A stretch of 18,681 nucleotides of DNA from Lobulomyces angularis (taxonomy: Eukaryota > Chytridiomycota > Chytridiomycetes > Lobulomycetales > Lobulomycetaceae). The notes under the pieces were generated by a model, which worked only from the letters and a program-made list of their open reading frames with translations, was not told the DNA's origin and searched no databases. The stretch lies in assembly GCA_027604685.1 (NCBI GenBank), contig JADHYX010000241.1, forward strand, positions 1 through 18,681. The letters run 5' to 3'. The position numbers and the translations under genes were made by a program. This document shows positions 8,781 to 18,619 of this stretch, one piece after another. Position 1 is the stretch's first letter, and every line of letters starts with the position of its first letter.

Positions 8781-9040
8781 TTTCTAATGTAGACAAAACT
8801 ACGATTTTTTCTTATTGAAATTCTTAAAAAAAAAGTTTAGTTGAGTGGAGTAAATTTTTTTAGTTTTAAAATTTAAAAATTATAAGATTATTTTTTATTA
8901 TATTTAAAAACATTATTTACAAAACTTGGAATTACATAAAAGCTATCTTATCAACATATTTTTTTGCACAAAGTGCAAATTATGAAAAACAGAAACACTA
9001 CAACATAGAATGAATGAAGTACTAATATAGAAGCGACATG
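8781..9040. other. Spacer: promoter of the C7orf25-like gene and 3' flank of the small spliced gene
   Basis: Bases just before the 8780 start (on the minus strand) hold a mixed-composition stretch at about 8785-8810, then A/T tracts. No gene or repeat seen. Confidence 0.35.
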
Positions 9041-9329
9041 TTATTTTGGACCATAACTAGGTAAGCACCAAGGGGATGCTAAAAACGACGCATTGGATCC
9101 CATTGGAGGTCGGACGTATGTAATAGAATCATTTTGAAGAAACTAATTGTTTTTTTATTTTTTTTTTTCACCTTTAAAAATAATTTATATTATATTTTAC
9201 CACTTTAACATTTTCAGCACCATTGATTTCGGTGTTTTCATAAAGACTTTCAGAAAATTTCCGTTTATTTTTCGACGAATTTAATGAGCAAGTATTGAGA
9301 GTATTTGAAGAAGTTAGTGTGTAGTTCAT
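9041..9329 (-). CDS. Small two-exon protein, 76 residues (unknown)
   Basis: Exons 9329-9201 and 9142-9041 are joined across a 58-nt GTAAAA...AATTAG intron, phase 0, giving 76 residues with a TAA at 9043-9041. Neither exon is long enough to stand out alone. The coding sequence is less AT-rich than the flanks and contains no homopolymer runs, which supports it. The N-terminal half is Ser/Thr/Asn-rich (MNYTLTSSNTLNTC) with a KNKRK basic cluster. The C-terminal half is denser and looks like a conserved peptide: ITYVRPPMGSNASFLASPW followed by CLPSYGPK at the end. No membrane segment or signal peptide. It diverges from the endopolyphosphatase gene over 212 bases. I do not recognise the family; a short nuclear regulator or a subunit of a larger complex are both possible, as guesses. 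Confidence 0.6.
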
Positions 9330-9541
9330 AGTAGACTTGTTAGAGGTTCCGAAAAGATGGATTTACTTTGGTTGGTACACTTTAAGTTGATGATGTAGTT
9401 GCGTTAATAACTTGAAAATATTTACTTTTTTCAAAACCCGATGCGGATCCGCAAGTCATGTGATTTGGATGGAGTGCGGAAAATGCGGCAAAACCTTTTT
9501 TTTTCCGTCGATCAATCTCCAATTTCAGTCAAAATCTGTAG
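9330..9541. promoter_or_regulatory. Divergent promoter between the small spliced gene and the endopolyphosphatase
   Basis: This 212-base spacer is much less AT-rich than others in the window. It holds four TGCGG/CCGCA boxes in 47 bases and a CATGTG E-box-like core at 9457-9462. It must serve both genes because they point away from each other. An in-frame stop at 9539-9541 directly precedes the endopolyphosphatase ATG. Confidence 0.6.
9442..9488. promoter_or_regulatory. TGCGG box cluster with a 12-bp palindrome
   Basis: TGCGGATCCGCA at 9442-9453 is a perfect 12-bp palindrome, that is, two inverted CGG triplets two bases apart. Two more TGCGG copies in direct orientation lie at 9475-9479 and 9484-9488. 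Inverted or direct CGG triplets are the usual targets of fungal Zn2Cys6 binuclear-cluster regulators. The match to that class is an inference, with no specific regulator implied. The cluster sits 54-100 bases before the endopolyphosphatase ATG, so it may fall in the 5' UTR. Confidence 0.5.
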
Positions 9542-11809
9542 ATGATAACTGTGTTTCTTTTAAGTTTCCTTGTTTCTCAAATTTTCACCACCTCTACTCA
9601 GCATGGCAAATTTCTTCACATTACTGATATACAGTATACTCTTTTTAACCTGAATTTAATTATCAATAACCTAATTTAGCATTGACCCATATTACTTAAC
9701 GGGTGCTTTGGTTGGTGAAGCGTGCCATAAAATACCAGATTTAGAGGATATTTTCTCTGCTAATAATGTAACAACTTCTTTTAGCGACAATGAACGAAAT
9801 GAAAAAGACGATGTAACAACTTTTGGTCGTCATAAACGGGCAAGAAAATATCATAATTTAGCTGGTCAATTTGGTGCGAGTGACAGTGGCTGCGACTCTC
9901 CAATGACCTTGATAGAAGAGTCTTTCAGATTTATTAAGAATAAACTTACTGACGTTGACTTTGTATTATGGACAGGTGATAATGCTAGGTTTGTTAGAAT
10001 TTTATTTTAGTTTTAATCTTTAAATTTTTTTTTATTTATCTACAATTTTTTTTTTTTAACTCTTTGAAATTTATGTCCCGTTTACACTAATTTTTTTTTT
10101 TTTTTTTTTTTAAAGACATGATAATGATGATAATAATCAAAGGACATATACTGAAATAAAAAATGTGGTAAGGATATTAAAAGTTTTTATTTTTTATTTT
10201 TTTTTGTAGAACAACTTGGCACTCCAGTATATACTGGAATCTTTGACACCATACGGTAAAAAACACATCAATATTCCGATTATTCCATCAATTGGGTATA
10301 TTTTTTTTTTCTTTTTTATCTTTTATCAAAAATTACATTTAAAAATTTAGAAACAATGACGTTTATCCTCATAATAGTTTGTTGTGGATAGATCACAAAA
10401 GACCTGGAAAAAATAAAAGAAATAGTGTTTTGGAATTTTATGCCGCATTATGGTATTTTATGAGATAAAAAAAGGTTTTTTTTATTTTTTTTTTTAGGGA
10501 TATCTTCATACCACATTCCCAAATGAAAACTTTTAAAAGGGGAGGTTATTTTTTTGTTGAAATTTCTGAAAAGCTTGTTATAGTTTCATTAAATACAATG
10601 TATTGGTTTGAAAAAAATGTTTTTGTGGGGGACTGCAAGAAAAAGGAAAGAACTGCGGGTGGAGTGCATTTAACTTGGCTAGAAAAAGAAGTTTTAATTC
10701 CTGCTAGAAAGTCTGGAAAAAAGGTACTACTGTCTGGACATATTGCCCCAAGGTAAAGTTAATTTTTAAATTTTTGGTTAAAAATAGTAGTCCACTTAAT
10801 TTTTTTCCAAAGTGTTTAAAATGGTATACAGTTTTAACATACGAATACAATGACGTTATTATTGGACAAGTTTATGGGCATAACAACATCGATCACTTTT
10901 TTTTTCCATTAACAAAGAAAGACTATTCACTAAACATCAGATCATCCACACCAGTATCAGACTATTTTTTTTTGGGAAATGATGTAGATCCTTTTTCTAC
11001 GTTATCTTTTCAAGTCACATCAAATGAATATACCATAGACAGCGTACTAGACAACCATAATAACAAACCTCACAAACCCTGTTTTCCAGATTGTGGTGCA
11101 GGTATTAAAAATATATATTGAAATTTGCTTTTTTTAAATTGTTTTTGGTACAGGTTGGATTCCTGAATATATAGAATTTTTATTAAGACATTATAAAGAA
11201 ATATCAAAAGAAAAAACAGTTTTAAAACCTATATTTGTTTCACCTTCTGTTGTTCCTGCATTCAATCCAGCTCTAAGAGTTTTTTATTACAATAACATTA
11301 ACACTGTTAAAGATGAAAAAAAATCTGTTGATTTTCAAATATTATATTATGACCAGTATTTTGTGAACTTAACTTATTGGTAATATACCAGTTTTTTTTT
11401 TTTTTTGTTTTTCTAAATTTTAACAACTTTAGGAATTCACTTTCTCAGTCTAAGCTAGAAAGTCTTTTGGGTTACGAAAAACATAAAAGAAGTTGGAGAA
11501 AGAGAACTGGTGGTGACCACTTGTTTGAAATTGAATACAGGTAAGAAAATAATATGGTTTAAAAAAAAAAATAATTTTTTTTTCGTTAAATACATGTTAA
11601 CAATTTCTTTTTTTTGTTTTGTTTTTAGATCTAGCGAATCTTTTAAAACTTCAGTTGAAATTGACAACCCTGGTTATTGGAAAAAATTTGGTGAAAGATT
11701 AGGTGGAGCTAGTGGTTCTGAAAATAAAAAACAAGTTTTGGAATTAAGAAAGATGTGGTTACATTTTTTAACAGTGGGATTAATAGCAGAAGAAGAAAAG
11801 GAAAAATAA
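9542..11809 (+). CDS. PPN1: Endopolyphosphatase, Ppn1-type calcineurin-like metallophosphoesterase
   Basis: Cleaves inorganic polyphosphate internally; in yeast the enzyme is vacuolar. Ten exons: 9542-9633, 9680-9988, 10116-10167, 10210-10295, 10351-10452, 10498-10752, 10788-11101, 11154-11379, 11433-11540, 11629-11809; 574 residues. The ATG at 9542 begins a hydrophobic signal or anchor, MITVFLLSFLVSQIFTTSTQ, directly followed by HGKFLHITDIH. Metal-binding motifs are complete: DIH at 29-31 (the His codon is split by the first intron), WTGDNARHD at 128-136, GNNDVYPHN from 180, GHIAP from 294 and GQVYGHNNIDHF from 325. The SLNTMYWF block (about residue 245) is also typical of the family. The C-terminal third is the longer Ppn1-specific part. 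Intron 6 (10753-10787) is only 35 nt. Related acid sphingomyelinase-like proteins share the fold, but the GNNDVYPHN and GGYF blocks favour Ppn1. Yeast Ppn1 is about 100 residues longer. Confidence 0.93.
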
Positions 11810-12201
11810 AAAAATAAGTGAATTTCCCCTCATCAGTTTAATTGTAGAATTTTATTCAATATAGATTTTTTTTTTTTTTTTTTTTTGATAATTTTCTTGT
11901 TTTTTACTTTTTAATTTTTTTTTTTTTATACTAATTTATTATACCAAAACAAATTTATTTTATTTTTTTTTTCAACATAATATATATTTTATAATTATAA
12001 AATAAAAAAATTAAAATTAAAAAAGATTAATATTTTGTTAATATATATATACCATTGAAAAAATAAAATAAAAAAAAAAATTTATAAAAAAAAAAAATCT
12101 AAAGAATATTTAAAAAAATATTTAAAAGAAAAAAAATGTTCTAATTTTTAAAAATGCGTTAGAAGGAAAGAAAAAAAAAAAAAAAATTTTGTAATATTTT
12201 T
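11810..12201. other. Convergent intergenic region, homopolymer-rich
   Basis: Lies between the 3' ends of the endopolyphosphatase and the Myb/SANT-like gene. Almost wholly A and T, with runs of up to about 20 T near 11870 and A-runs near 12065-12185. An imperfect AATATTTAAAAAAATATTTAAA motif repeats around 12105-12127. Probably holds the two poly(A) sites. No gene seen. Confidence 0.4.
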
Positions 12202-14400
12202 TTATTTTAAATCTTTTAATTGTTCCATAATTTTTTCTTCACTAAAGCCCAAATCTTTTAATGTTTTTTGTATCTCATACTTTACCTTAATTTTTTTTAG
12301 TTTGAAAATTTCTTTTGAATAGTTTATTTCATCTTCCAATTTCTGCTCCTTTAGTGTTAGCAAAACTTTTTCTTTTTCAAATTTAAATTTTTTAAAGTTT
12401 CGTAATGCTAGCGAATCTTCTTCGTTTTCGGAATCAGTCAAAAAATACAAGTTTTCTTCCAGTAATTTTCTCTTTCGTGAAACGCCGCAACTACTACTCA
12501 TTCTTTTTTCAGAATTTGACAGACCTTCATCTTCCTCCGTTTTATTAAATGCAAACTTGTCGCCATTGTTAACGAATTTGGTATCAGCGTCTTCTGATAA
12601 ATCATCTTCACTTTCGCAATCGTTTTCTTGTTGTTTACTTGCATCTTTAGAAACTTCATTTTCCTTGTTTCGCTCCAATGCAAAATTATAATCATTTTTT
12701 AAACTTGTTATTGGTGTTAATAAATGGTTTCTATCTCCAGGAACTTTTTCTCCTCTAACTAAAAAAAGAAAATATGTCTATATACTCTCAATTTTTTATT
12801 TACGTTTTAGCATAACAGTCTGTAATTTAAAAAAGTTACAACAATCCTCTTCTAACTTATCTCTTAAAAAAATTTCCGCCCTATCCGAACCTTGTGAAAT
12901 GAAATACTTTGGTCCTTCACGAAGCAGCCATTCATATGTCTGAAGTAGTTCAGAATTTTTTTTTGTTTAAAAAAAAAAAAAAAAGAAAAAAATTACCTGA
13001 TTCCATTGCTTTTTTATAGAATTGATTCTTTTATTTATTTGGTCCGGAGTTCTATTTAGTCCAAGCTTTGCCATTTCGTGACTGAGATTATTTAAGATTC
13101 CTTTTTTTGTGTAAATATTTCCAAGAACAGTCCTTTCTTCTTTTCTTAGTTTAGCCGAATGGCTTGCCATTTCAAAACGTGATAAATTTGGTTCAGTTGT
13201 TATCCAATTGTATATAAAGATTTCTAGAAATAAATAAATATATATTTTTTTTTAAAAAAAAAAAAAAATTTAAAACCAGAAGTTGGACCTCCTTTAATTT
13301 TCGCATCATTTTTCCTGCAAAAAAAAAACAAATTTAAATAAATTAAATAAAAAAAAAAATATAAAAATATAAAAAAAAAAATTTTACAAAATAATAATAA
13401 TTTTATATTTAAAAATTTTATTATTATAATTTTTATAAAAAAAAAAAAAAATTTAAAAAAAAAAAAAAAGAATTAAAATAAAATTAACCAATGTAAAGAA
13501 GGAAATTTTTTAGGTGTGGGAGTCGATGCAGTGGTATCAACAAAGGTGTCACCTTTGCTGACAGAAGTAATTATACTGCAGTTTGGTTTTGGTAAAGGGT
13601 TATGATGAGGTTGCGGTATTTTCTGGTTAGGTATGACCTTGCTTTCAGCAGCAAAGTAGTTAAGGGGTCGCGCATTTTGCTTCATACTTTGAAGCGTTAG
13701 TGGAGGAGGATTATATCCTTCTTGGCATAAGGATTGCAGGTTATTTCCAATTAAAACATTATTACTAACATACTGGTTTTGCAGATGATTATTGAGTTTA
13801 ACAGTATGTACTTGATTTTCAGGTCCAACATAGTATCGACACTGCTTGCTGCCAAATTTTGGATAAGCTGAATTAGTGGCGCTAAACGCACTTTTTTCTT
13901 GAATTTGGTAAACAGTCTGATCCAATAAATCTTGTGTAAAAGGCAATGAACTTGAATACAGCTTTTTTTTATTTTGGTGTGAATTTAAGTTTTCCTGGTT
14001 TTTTTTTCGCGTCTCTTCTTGACAGGATTTTTCACTAAGATTTTTGTTTTCGTTGTTACTATCATCTCCCTCTTCTTTAGTCTGAACGATTAACTTTGTA
14101 TTAGGTTCATTTTTTGGAAAATCTGAATAAAACAGAAAAAAAAAAAAAAAATTGACAAGAAAATTAAAAATAAAAATATATTTAAAAAAAAGAAATTAAA
14201 AATAAAAAAAAAAATATATATATATATATATATTTTAAGCAAAAAATGTAATAAAAAATTAAAAAAGAATAATTAAAAAAACCTGTACACTGAAATGAAT
14301 TTAAACTATCCTCTTTTTTATTTTTATCATCAAAATTTTGTTCTGATGCACTTTCTGAATCATTATTCTGTATTAATGTGATTGAGTTGTTCTCCTCCAT
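12202..14400 (-). CDS. Myb/SANT-like (trihelix) DNA-binding protein, probable transcription regulator
   Basis: Six exons: 14400-14283, 14122-13489, 13314-13277, 13223-12997, 12939-12804, 12758-12202; every phase fits, 569 residues. Residues 1-250 are low in structure: an acidic Ser/Asn-rich start (MEENNSITLIQNN), then a Gln/Pro/Asn-rich stretch that could act as an activation region. Residues about 251-385 form the DNA-binding-like domain. It opens with LHWKNDAKIKGGPTSEIF and YNWITTEPN, continues through KLGLNRTPDQINKRINSIKK (trihelix recognition-helix style) and ends with YEWLLREGPKYFIS and the cysteine pair in EEDCCNFFKL. This resembles the Myb/SANT-like domains expanded in several fungi and oomycetes. 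After an acidic and KRK-containing linker, the last 65 residues are a charged coiled coil (for example LKEQKLEDEINYSKEIFK), probably for dimerisation. Introns of 160 and 174 nt near the 5' end are the longest here. Confidence 0.8.
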
Positions 14401-14603
14401 ACCAAAATTTATTTTTCTTGTCAGTTCAACTCAGATCTTGTATACTTAATTTACTTAAAGATTACACTTTAAAATTTGACTGGGGTTTTATACAAAAATA
14501 AAAATTGCTTAATGTTTGGCAGTATTGGATAAATTTAAAGAAAAAAAAAATAAAAATAAAATAACTTTGCAATATAGTACAACAGACAAAAAATAATTTT
14601 TAT
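14401..14603. promoter_or_regulatory. Promoter of the Myb/SANT-like gene and 3' flank of USP14
   Basis: A 203-base spacer between two minus-strand genes. The 14401-14520 part is balanced in composition and must contain the promoter of the gene starting at 14400; no motif is recognised. The remainder is A/T tracts following the USP14 stop. Confidence 0.4.
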
Positions 14604-16592
14604 TTAAATTAGACTTTTTGATTTATATAGACAAATATATGCACTATGCCAATCTCCACCACCTTCCAACTTTGAAATGTCTTCCTGGCTACAAGGTGAT
14701 ACTTTATCATCATCATATTTAACTAGAAAATTTATTATATTCAAAAAAAAAAAAATGAAAAAATATAAATTCAAAAACTTACACCAATCTCCGTTCTCGT
14801 TTTTTACCCAACCTATGTAATGACCACTTTCTGCTGTCCTACCAACATGAGTAAGGACTGCCACCAAATCATAAAATCCACTAACGTTTGCTCCAATATC
14901 TTCTCTTAAACTCTTGTCAATTCCAAGAGCTTCATAAATTTTCAACCTATCTTGATGAGTTTCCAAAACTTTTGAACCTTTTCTTTTATTTGCCTTTTCA
15001 GCTTCTTCTTTTGCTAAAAGTTCTGGGTCTTTTTTTAATTTCTACATAATGGTAAATAAAAAAAAAAAAAACAAAAAATTAATTCAAACATATTTTTCTT
15101 TCTAAATATCACCTTTTCATCTGCCCTCTTATCATCCAATTCCTTAAGCTTCTGTCTAGCAGGTGCAAATTTTTCTTGAAGTTCATGTGTACAGCAGAGT
15201 CCAATATCCAACTCAAAAGGAAATTTTACTCTCTAAAACAAAAAGATAAGTATTTAACTTAACATATTATACCTTCAATATTTTAGCTTTCACGTTATCG
15301 CTAGCTTTCCATTGAAATCTAACAAAATTTGTAACCAAATAATATGGGAGTCTTGTAATACGGGAAGTTTGAGTATACATCGCACTTCTACCTAAGGATG
15401 GTGAATTTTTTTCAACAGGTTGTGTAAGACCCTGGAAATAATTTCATTGGAAGGTGAAAAGTATAATTAATGCTTACATTTTGTATATCAGTAACCATAT
15501 AAGTGTGAACTAAAACAAAGAGATTTAATTATAAAACAAATTTTTTTTTAAAGCTTTACCTCCACTTCCAATATTAACAGTTAACTTTTGAAAAGTATCG
15601 GTAGATACAGTAGGTTCTTCATTAGGAGCTTCATCGCATTTTAAAGTTATTAGCATTTCACCACTTAAATATTGATTAATAAACTTTTCCGTTTCATTAA
15701 TTTTATTTTCTTTATCAAATCCATGCAATCTAGTCCTTAATACTGAAATTAATTCACCCCAAAACTCTTCAGCGTCTTGTTGAACGAAACCTTGGGCAGT
15801 TCTTTCATTAAATCTGGGTAAAACTTGTCGAAGCAAGTGAACAAAAGCATACGGGTGTACTGTGTCTGAAGCTTTTGATATTTGTTTGAGTAATTCACGA
15901 AGCGAGGTACATAAACCAGAAAGTTGGTCACCAGTTGCGTTTAACTGTGTACTAAAAAGATATTTTAAAACGTGAAAAAAAAAAAAATTCTTTACCCTTC
16001 TAAAGCTAAAGATAATTCAGGAATGGCTCGCAGACATTGAAGAGAAGCAGCCATGTAACAACTAGAAAAAAAAATTAAAATTCTAGTTTTCATTGGTTAG
16101 TAAAATAATTTACGTATTTCCCAAGTTTGCTAATCCTGCAGGAATTTCCAGCTTTTTTTTTAAAAAAAAAAAAAAAATTAGAGATAAATTAGTAAAACGC
16201 AAATTAAAAAAAAAAATAAAAAAAAAAAAAGTTCAATACAGCCTCCATTATTTGAGAATCCGTCATATCTTCAAGAAATACGGTTTTTTCTTTTGGCTCA
16301 ACAAGAGATTTCTCATCAACAGTACCCATCAATAAAATAACAGCATTTGGTTTTACTGTGACTGAATTCAAATTAGTTTCATCCTAAAAATATGAATAGA
16401 GTTAAGAATCAATTTCTATTTTGTTTATCATACGGTCAGTTGTTTCCCTTTGAGCAGTAACTTTTGCCTTGACGGATGGACATTGGTGAGAGTATAAAGT
16501 TGAGTTTTAAATTGTTCAACTGGTTGATCAGAGTCAAGTTCTACCGTATACTTGTTAGTATTCCATTTAACAACAACTGGAGTAACACCCAT
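14604..16592 (-). CDS. USP14: Ubiquitin-specific protease USP14/Ubp6 (proteasome-associated deubiquitinase)
   Basis: Removes ubiquitin from substrates bound at the 26S proteasome; docks on the Rpn1 subunit through its ubiquitin-like domain. Ten exons: 16592-16434, 16383-16240, 16151-16114, 16061-15996, 15951-15560, 15509-15478, 15431-15273, 15232-15113, 15041-14783, 14722-14604; all in frame, 495 residues, matching human USP14 (494). Residues 1-75 form the ubiquitin-like domain (MGVTPVVVKWNTNKY, QKLLLKGKQL, VILLMGT). The Cys box GLANLGNTCYMAASLQC places the nucleophile at Cys115; its codons are split by a 52-nt intron. QQDAEEFWGEL (about 190) is the QQDA box. The His box is SGHYIGWV with His444, and YDDDKVS supplies the third residue. 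GGGDWHSAYICLY ends the fold. The acceptor of intron 2 (before 16151) is preceded by nine A instead of pyrimidines, with the T-tract further upstream. Confidence 0.96.
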
Positions 16593-17157
16593 AATAAGTC
16601 TTTAAGATCAATTACGTACTTGTCAAATTGAATACCCTAAAATCCTTGACTAAAATTCTTCAAAAAACACGATTTAATTGTATTTTTTTTACTGAAGAGA
16701 AGCTGTAAATAAAGATAGATGTCGTTTTGAAAGTAAGTATCGTTTACTAAAACAAATTAAAATGTAAACCGCAACAAGGAATTTCAACAAAAATGCAATT
16801 TTCACAATTAGTTTTAAAAAAACCTAAATTTTTTTGGCCAAAAAAAATATTTCTTTTTCATCTTATTTAATTTTTTTTTTTTTTTTTTAAAAATTATTAC
16901 TTCAAAAATAAATTTGGAATTTCAAATTATATATTTTTTTTTTTTTTTTTTTTTGTAAAAGAAAATGTTGCTTTTTTTTATCCCAAGTTTTCGAATGATT
17001 TTTATGCATGCTTCTACTTTTAAATCAAATATTAAAAAAAATCTTTTTTTTTTTAATGTTATTTCAAGTTTTTTTCGTTTCAGTTTATGCTCAAAAAAAA
17101 TAGTATTTGCACCATGAGGTTTTTAGGGTTTTTTTCAAGATTAAAAAAAAAAAAAAA
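16593..17157. promoter_or_regulatory. Divergent promoter region between USP14 and SF3A1
   Basis: The USP14-proximal 200 bases are mixed in composition. Further right are several T-tracts of up to about 20 (16870, 16930, 17045) and a short ATGCATGC palindrome near 17004. Both genes are housekeeping types and could share this region. No TATA box is convincing. A short upstream ORF lies at its right end. Confidence 0.45.
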
Positions 17158-17161
17158 ATGA
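17114..17161 (+). other. Upstream ORF overlapping the SF3A1 start (ATGA stop-start)
   Basis: The ATG at 17114 opens a 15-codon frame (MRFLGFFSRLKKKKK) that crosses a poly-A tract and stops at the TGA at 17159-17161. That TGA overlaps the presumed SF3A1 ATG (17158-17160) as ATGA. It would be translated before the main ORF if the transcript starts upstream, which is not known. It could modulate SF3A1 translation or be chance. Confidence 0.4.
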
Positions 17162-18619
17162 TTAAGAAACCAGTTGCCTTAGAAAAAAAAGAGCCGGCTC
17201 CTCCTCCAAAACCAAAACCTACATTAGAAACTGTCATTATACCCCCTCCTGGTATTTTTTTTTTTTTTTTTTTTAATTTTTAAATTTACAATTTATTTTT
17301 ATTTTAACCTTTATTTTTTTTTTTTCGAAAAAAGATATTAGAACTATTGTAGAAAAAACAGCAAATTTTGTTGCAACTAATGGTAATTTTTTTTTTTTTT
17401 TTGGATTAAAAAAGAAAATTAAAATTACCGTAAAAAAAAAAATATAGATAACTTAAAATTTTTTTAATTTTTATTCTCTTCTCTTTTTTGTTTTTTAAAG
17501 GTGCATCTTTTGAAATTCGTTTGAAAGAAAAAGAAAGAGAAAATTCAAAATTTTCTTTTTTAAATGATTTAGATCCTTATAGAGGTTTATAATTTCCTTT
17601 TTTTTTTTTTATACTAAACAAAAAAAAAAAAAAAATTTAGGATATTATGAATACTGTTTATTTCAAATTGAAGAAGGTAAATTTGAAGAAACAAAACTTG
17701 AAGAGGAAAAAGATTTGGAGAAGGAAAAGCTGGAAGAACGTTTAGTTGCCCCTCCAGAACCACCAAATTTTGATTTTTTACTGCAAGATGTTGTTAGTCA
17801 AAATATTGTTTCCCAAGATTTGGAAATTATTAGGCTGACTGCCTTATTTGTGGCTAGAAATGGTAAAAAAAAAACACACACACATTAGCTGTAAATTTCA
17901 AAATAATTTATATTTTTTTTTTTCAGGCAAACAGTTTATGCTAGAACTACAAAAAAAGGAACAAAAAAATTTTCAATTCGACTTTTTAAAACCCTCTCAC
18001 AGCTTATTTTTTTTTTTCGGTAAGCTTGTCGAACAATACCAAAAAATTTTAATTCCTAGTCAAAAGAATTTTGAAAAGTTGGATCTGAATTTAAACAAAT
18101 TAAATTTTTTTGAATCGAGGTGTCTAGTTAGGTACGAGTGGGAAAAATATAATCAACTAGAAAAAGAGAAAAATTTAAAAAAATTAGATTTGGAAAAAGG
18201 TAAAACTGCCAAAAAAAAAATAAAAATAAAAAAAATTTGAAATACTTATTGGTTTTGGTTTCAATTAACATATTAATCCTTTTTTTTTTCTTCTTTTTTG
18301 TTTTCTAGCTGCATATGATTCAATAGACTGGCATCAATTTATGATTTTGGATACAATAGAATTTAGTGAAGCTGATGAACAGTTAGAATTTCCACTTCCT
18401 TTAAGTTTAATGGATTTAGAAAATATGAGTTTATTAGAAAAAAGTCGAGGAATCGAAATAACACAATTACCAATTCCAAAAATTAATCAAAACCACCTAC
18501 CAAATGGTATTAACAACAACACTGCAACTGCGGGGAATGATATGGAGGAGGATGACGGTGAGGACATGGAAATGGATGATGACGATGAACCACCAAAAAA
18601 ACAAATGAGAGTTTATTAA
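17158..18619 (+). CDS. SF3A1: Splicing factor 3A subunit 1 (SF3A1/Prp21/SAP114), probably 3' partial
   Basis: Subunit of the SF3a complex of the U2 snRNP, needed for prespliceosome assembly in the nucleus. Six exons visible: 17158-17251, 17335-17382, 17501-17584, 17641-17862, 17927-18199, 18309 onward; 343 residues if it stops at the TAA at 18617-18619. After a proline-rich start (EPAPPPKPKP), SURP module 1 runs from about residue 33 (IRTIVEKTANFVATNGASFE) to DPYRGYYEY. SURP module 2 runs from about 130 (LEIIRLTALFVARNGKQFM) through QFDFLKPSHSLF and KLVEQYQKILIP. AAYDSIDWHQFMILDTIEF, near residue 241, is also diagnostic. An acidic stretch (MEEDDGEDMEMDDDDEPP) follows, then KKQMRVY. Human SF3A1 (793 aa) continues into a C-terminal ubiquitin-like domain, absent here. 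A GTTTAT donor at 18611 plus the T-rich run to the window end suggests that the gene continues. Confidence 0.93.

Noticed and set aside
9412..9627. Plus-strand frame of about 71 residues before PPN1
   Set aside because: It has no ATG at a sensible place, runs through the promoter boxes and is out of frame with the PPN1 signal peptide and HITDIH motif that begin at 9542.
13211..13219. A third TATATAAAG
   Set aside because: It lies antisense to a coding exon of the Myb/SANT-like gene and has no gene placed to use it.
15060..17160. Long poly-A and poly-T runs as retroposon tails
   Set aside because: Such runs occur in most introns and spacers here and lack target-site duplications or reverse-transcriptase coding sequence; they reflect base composition.
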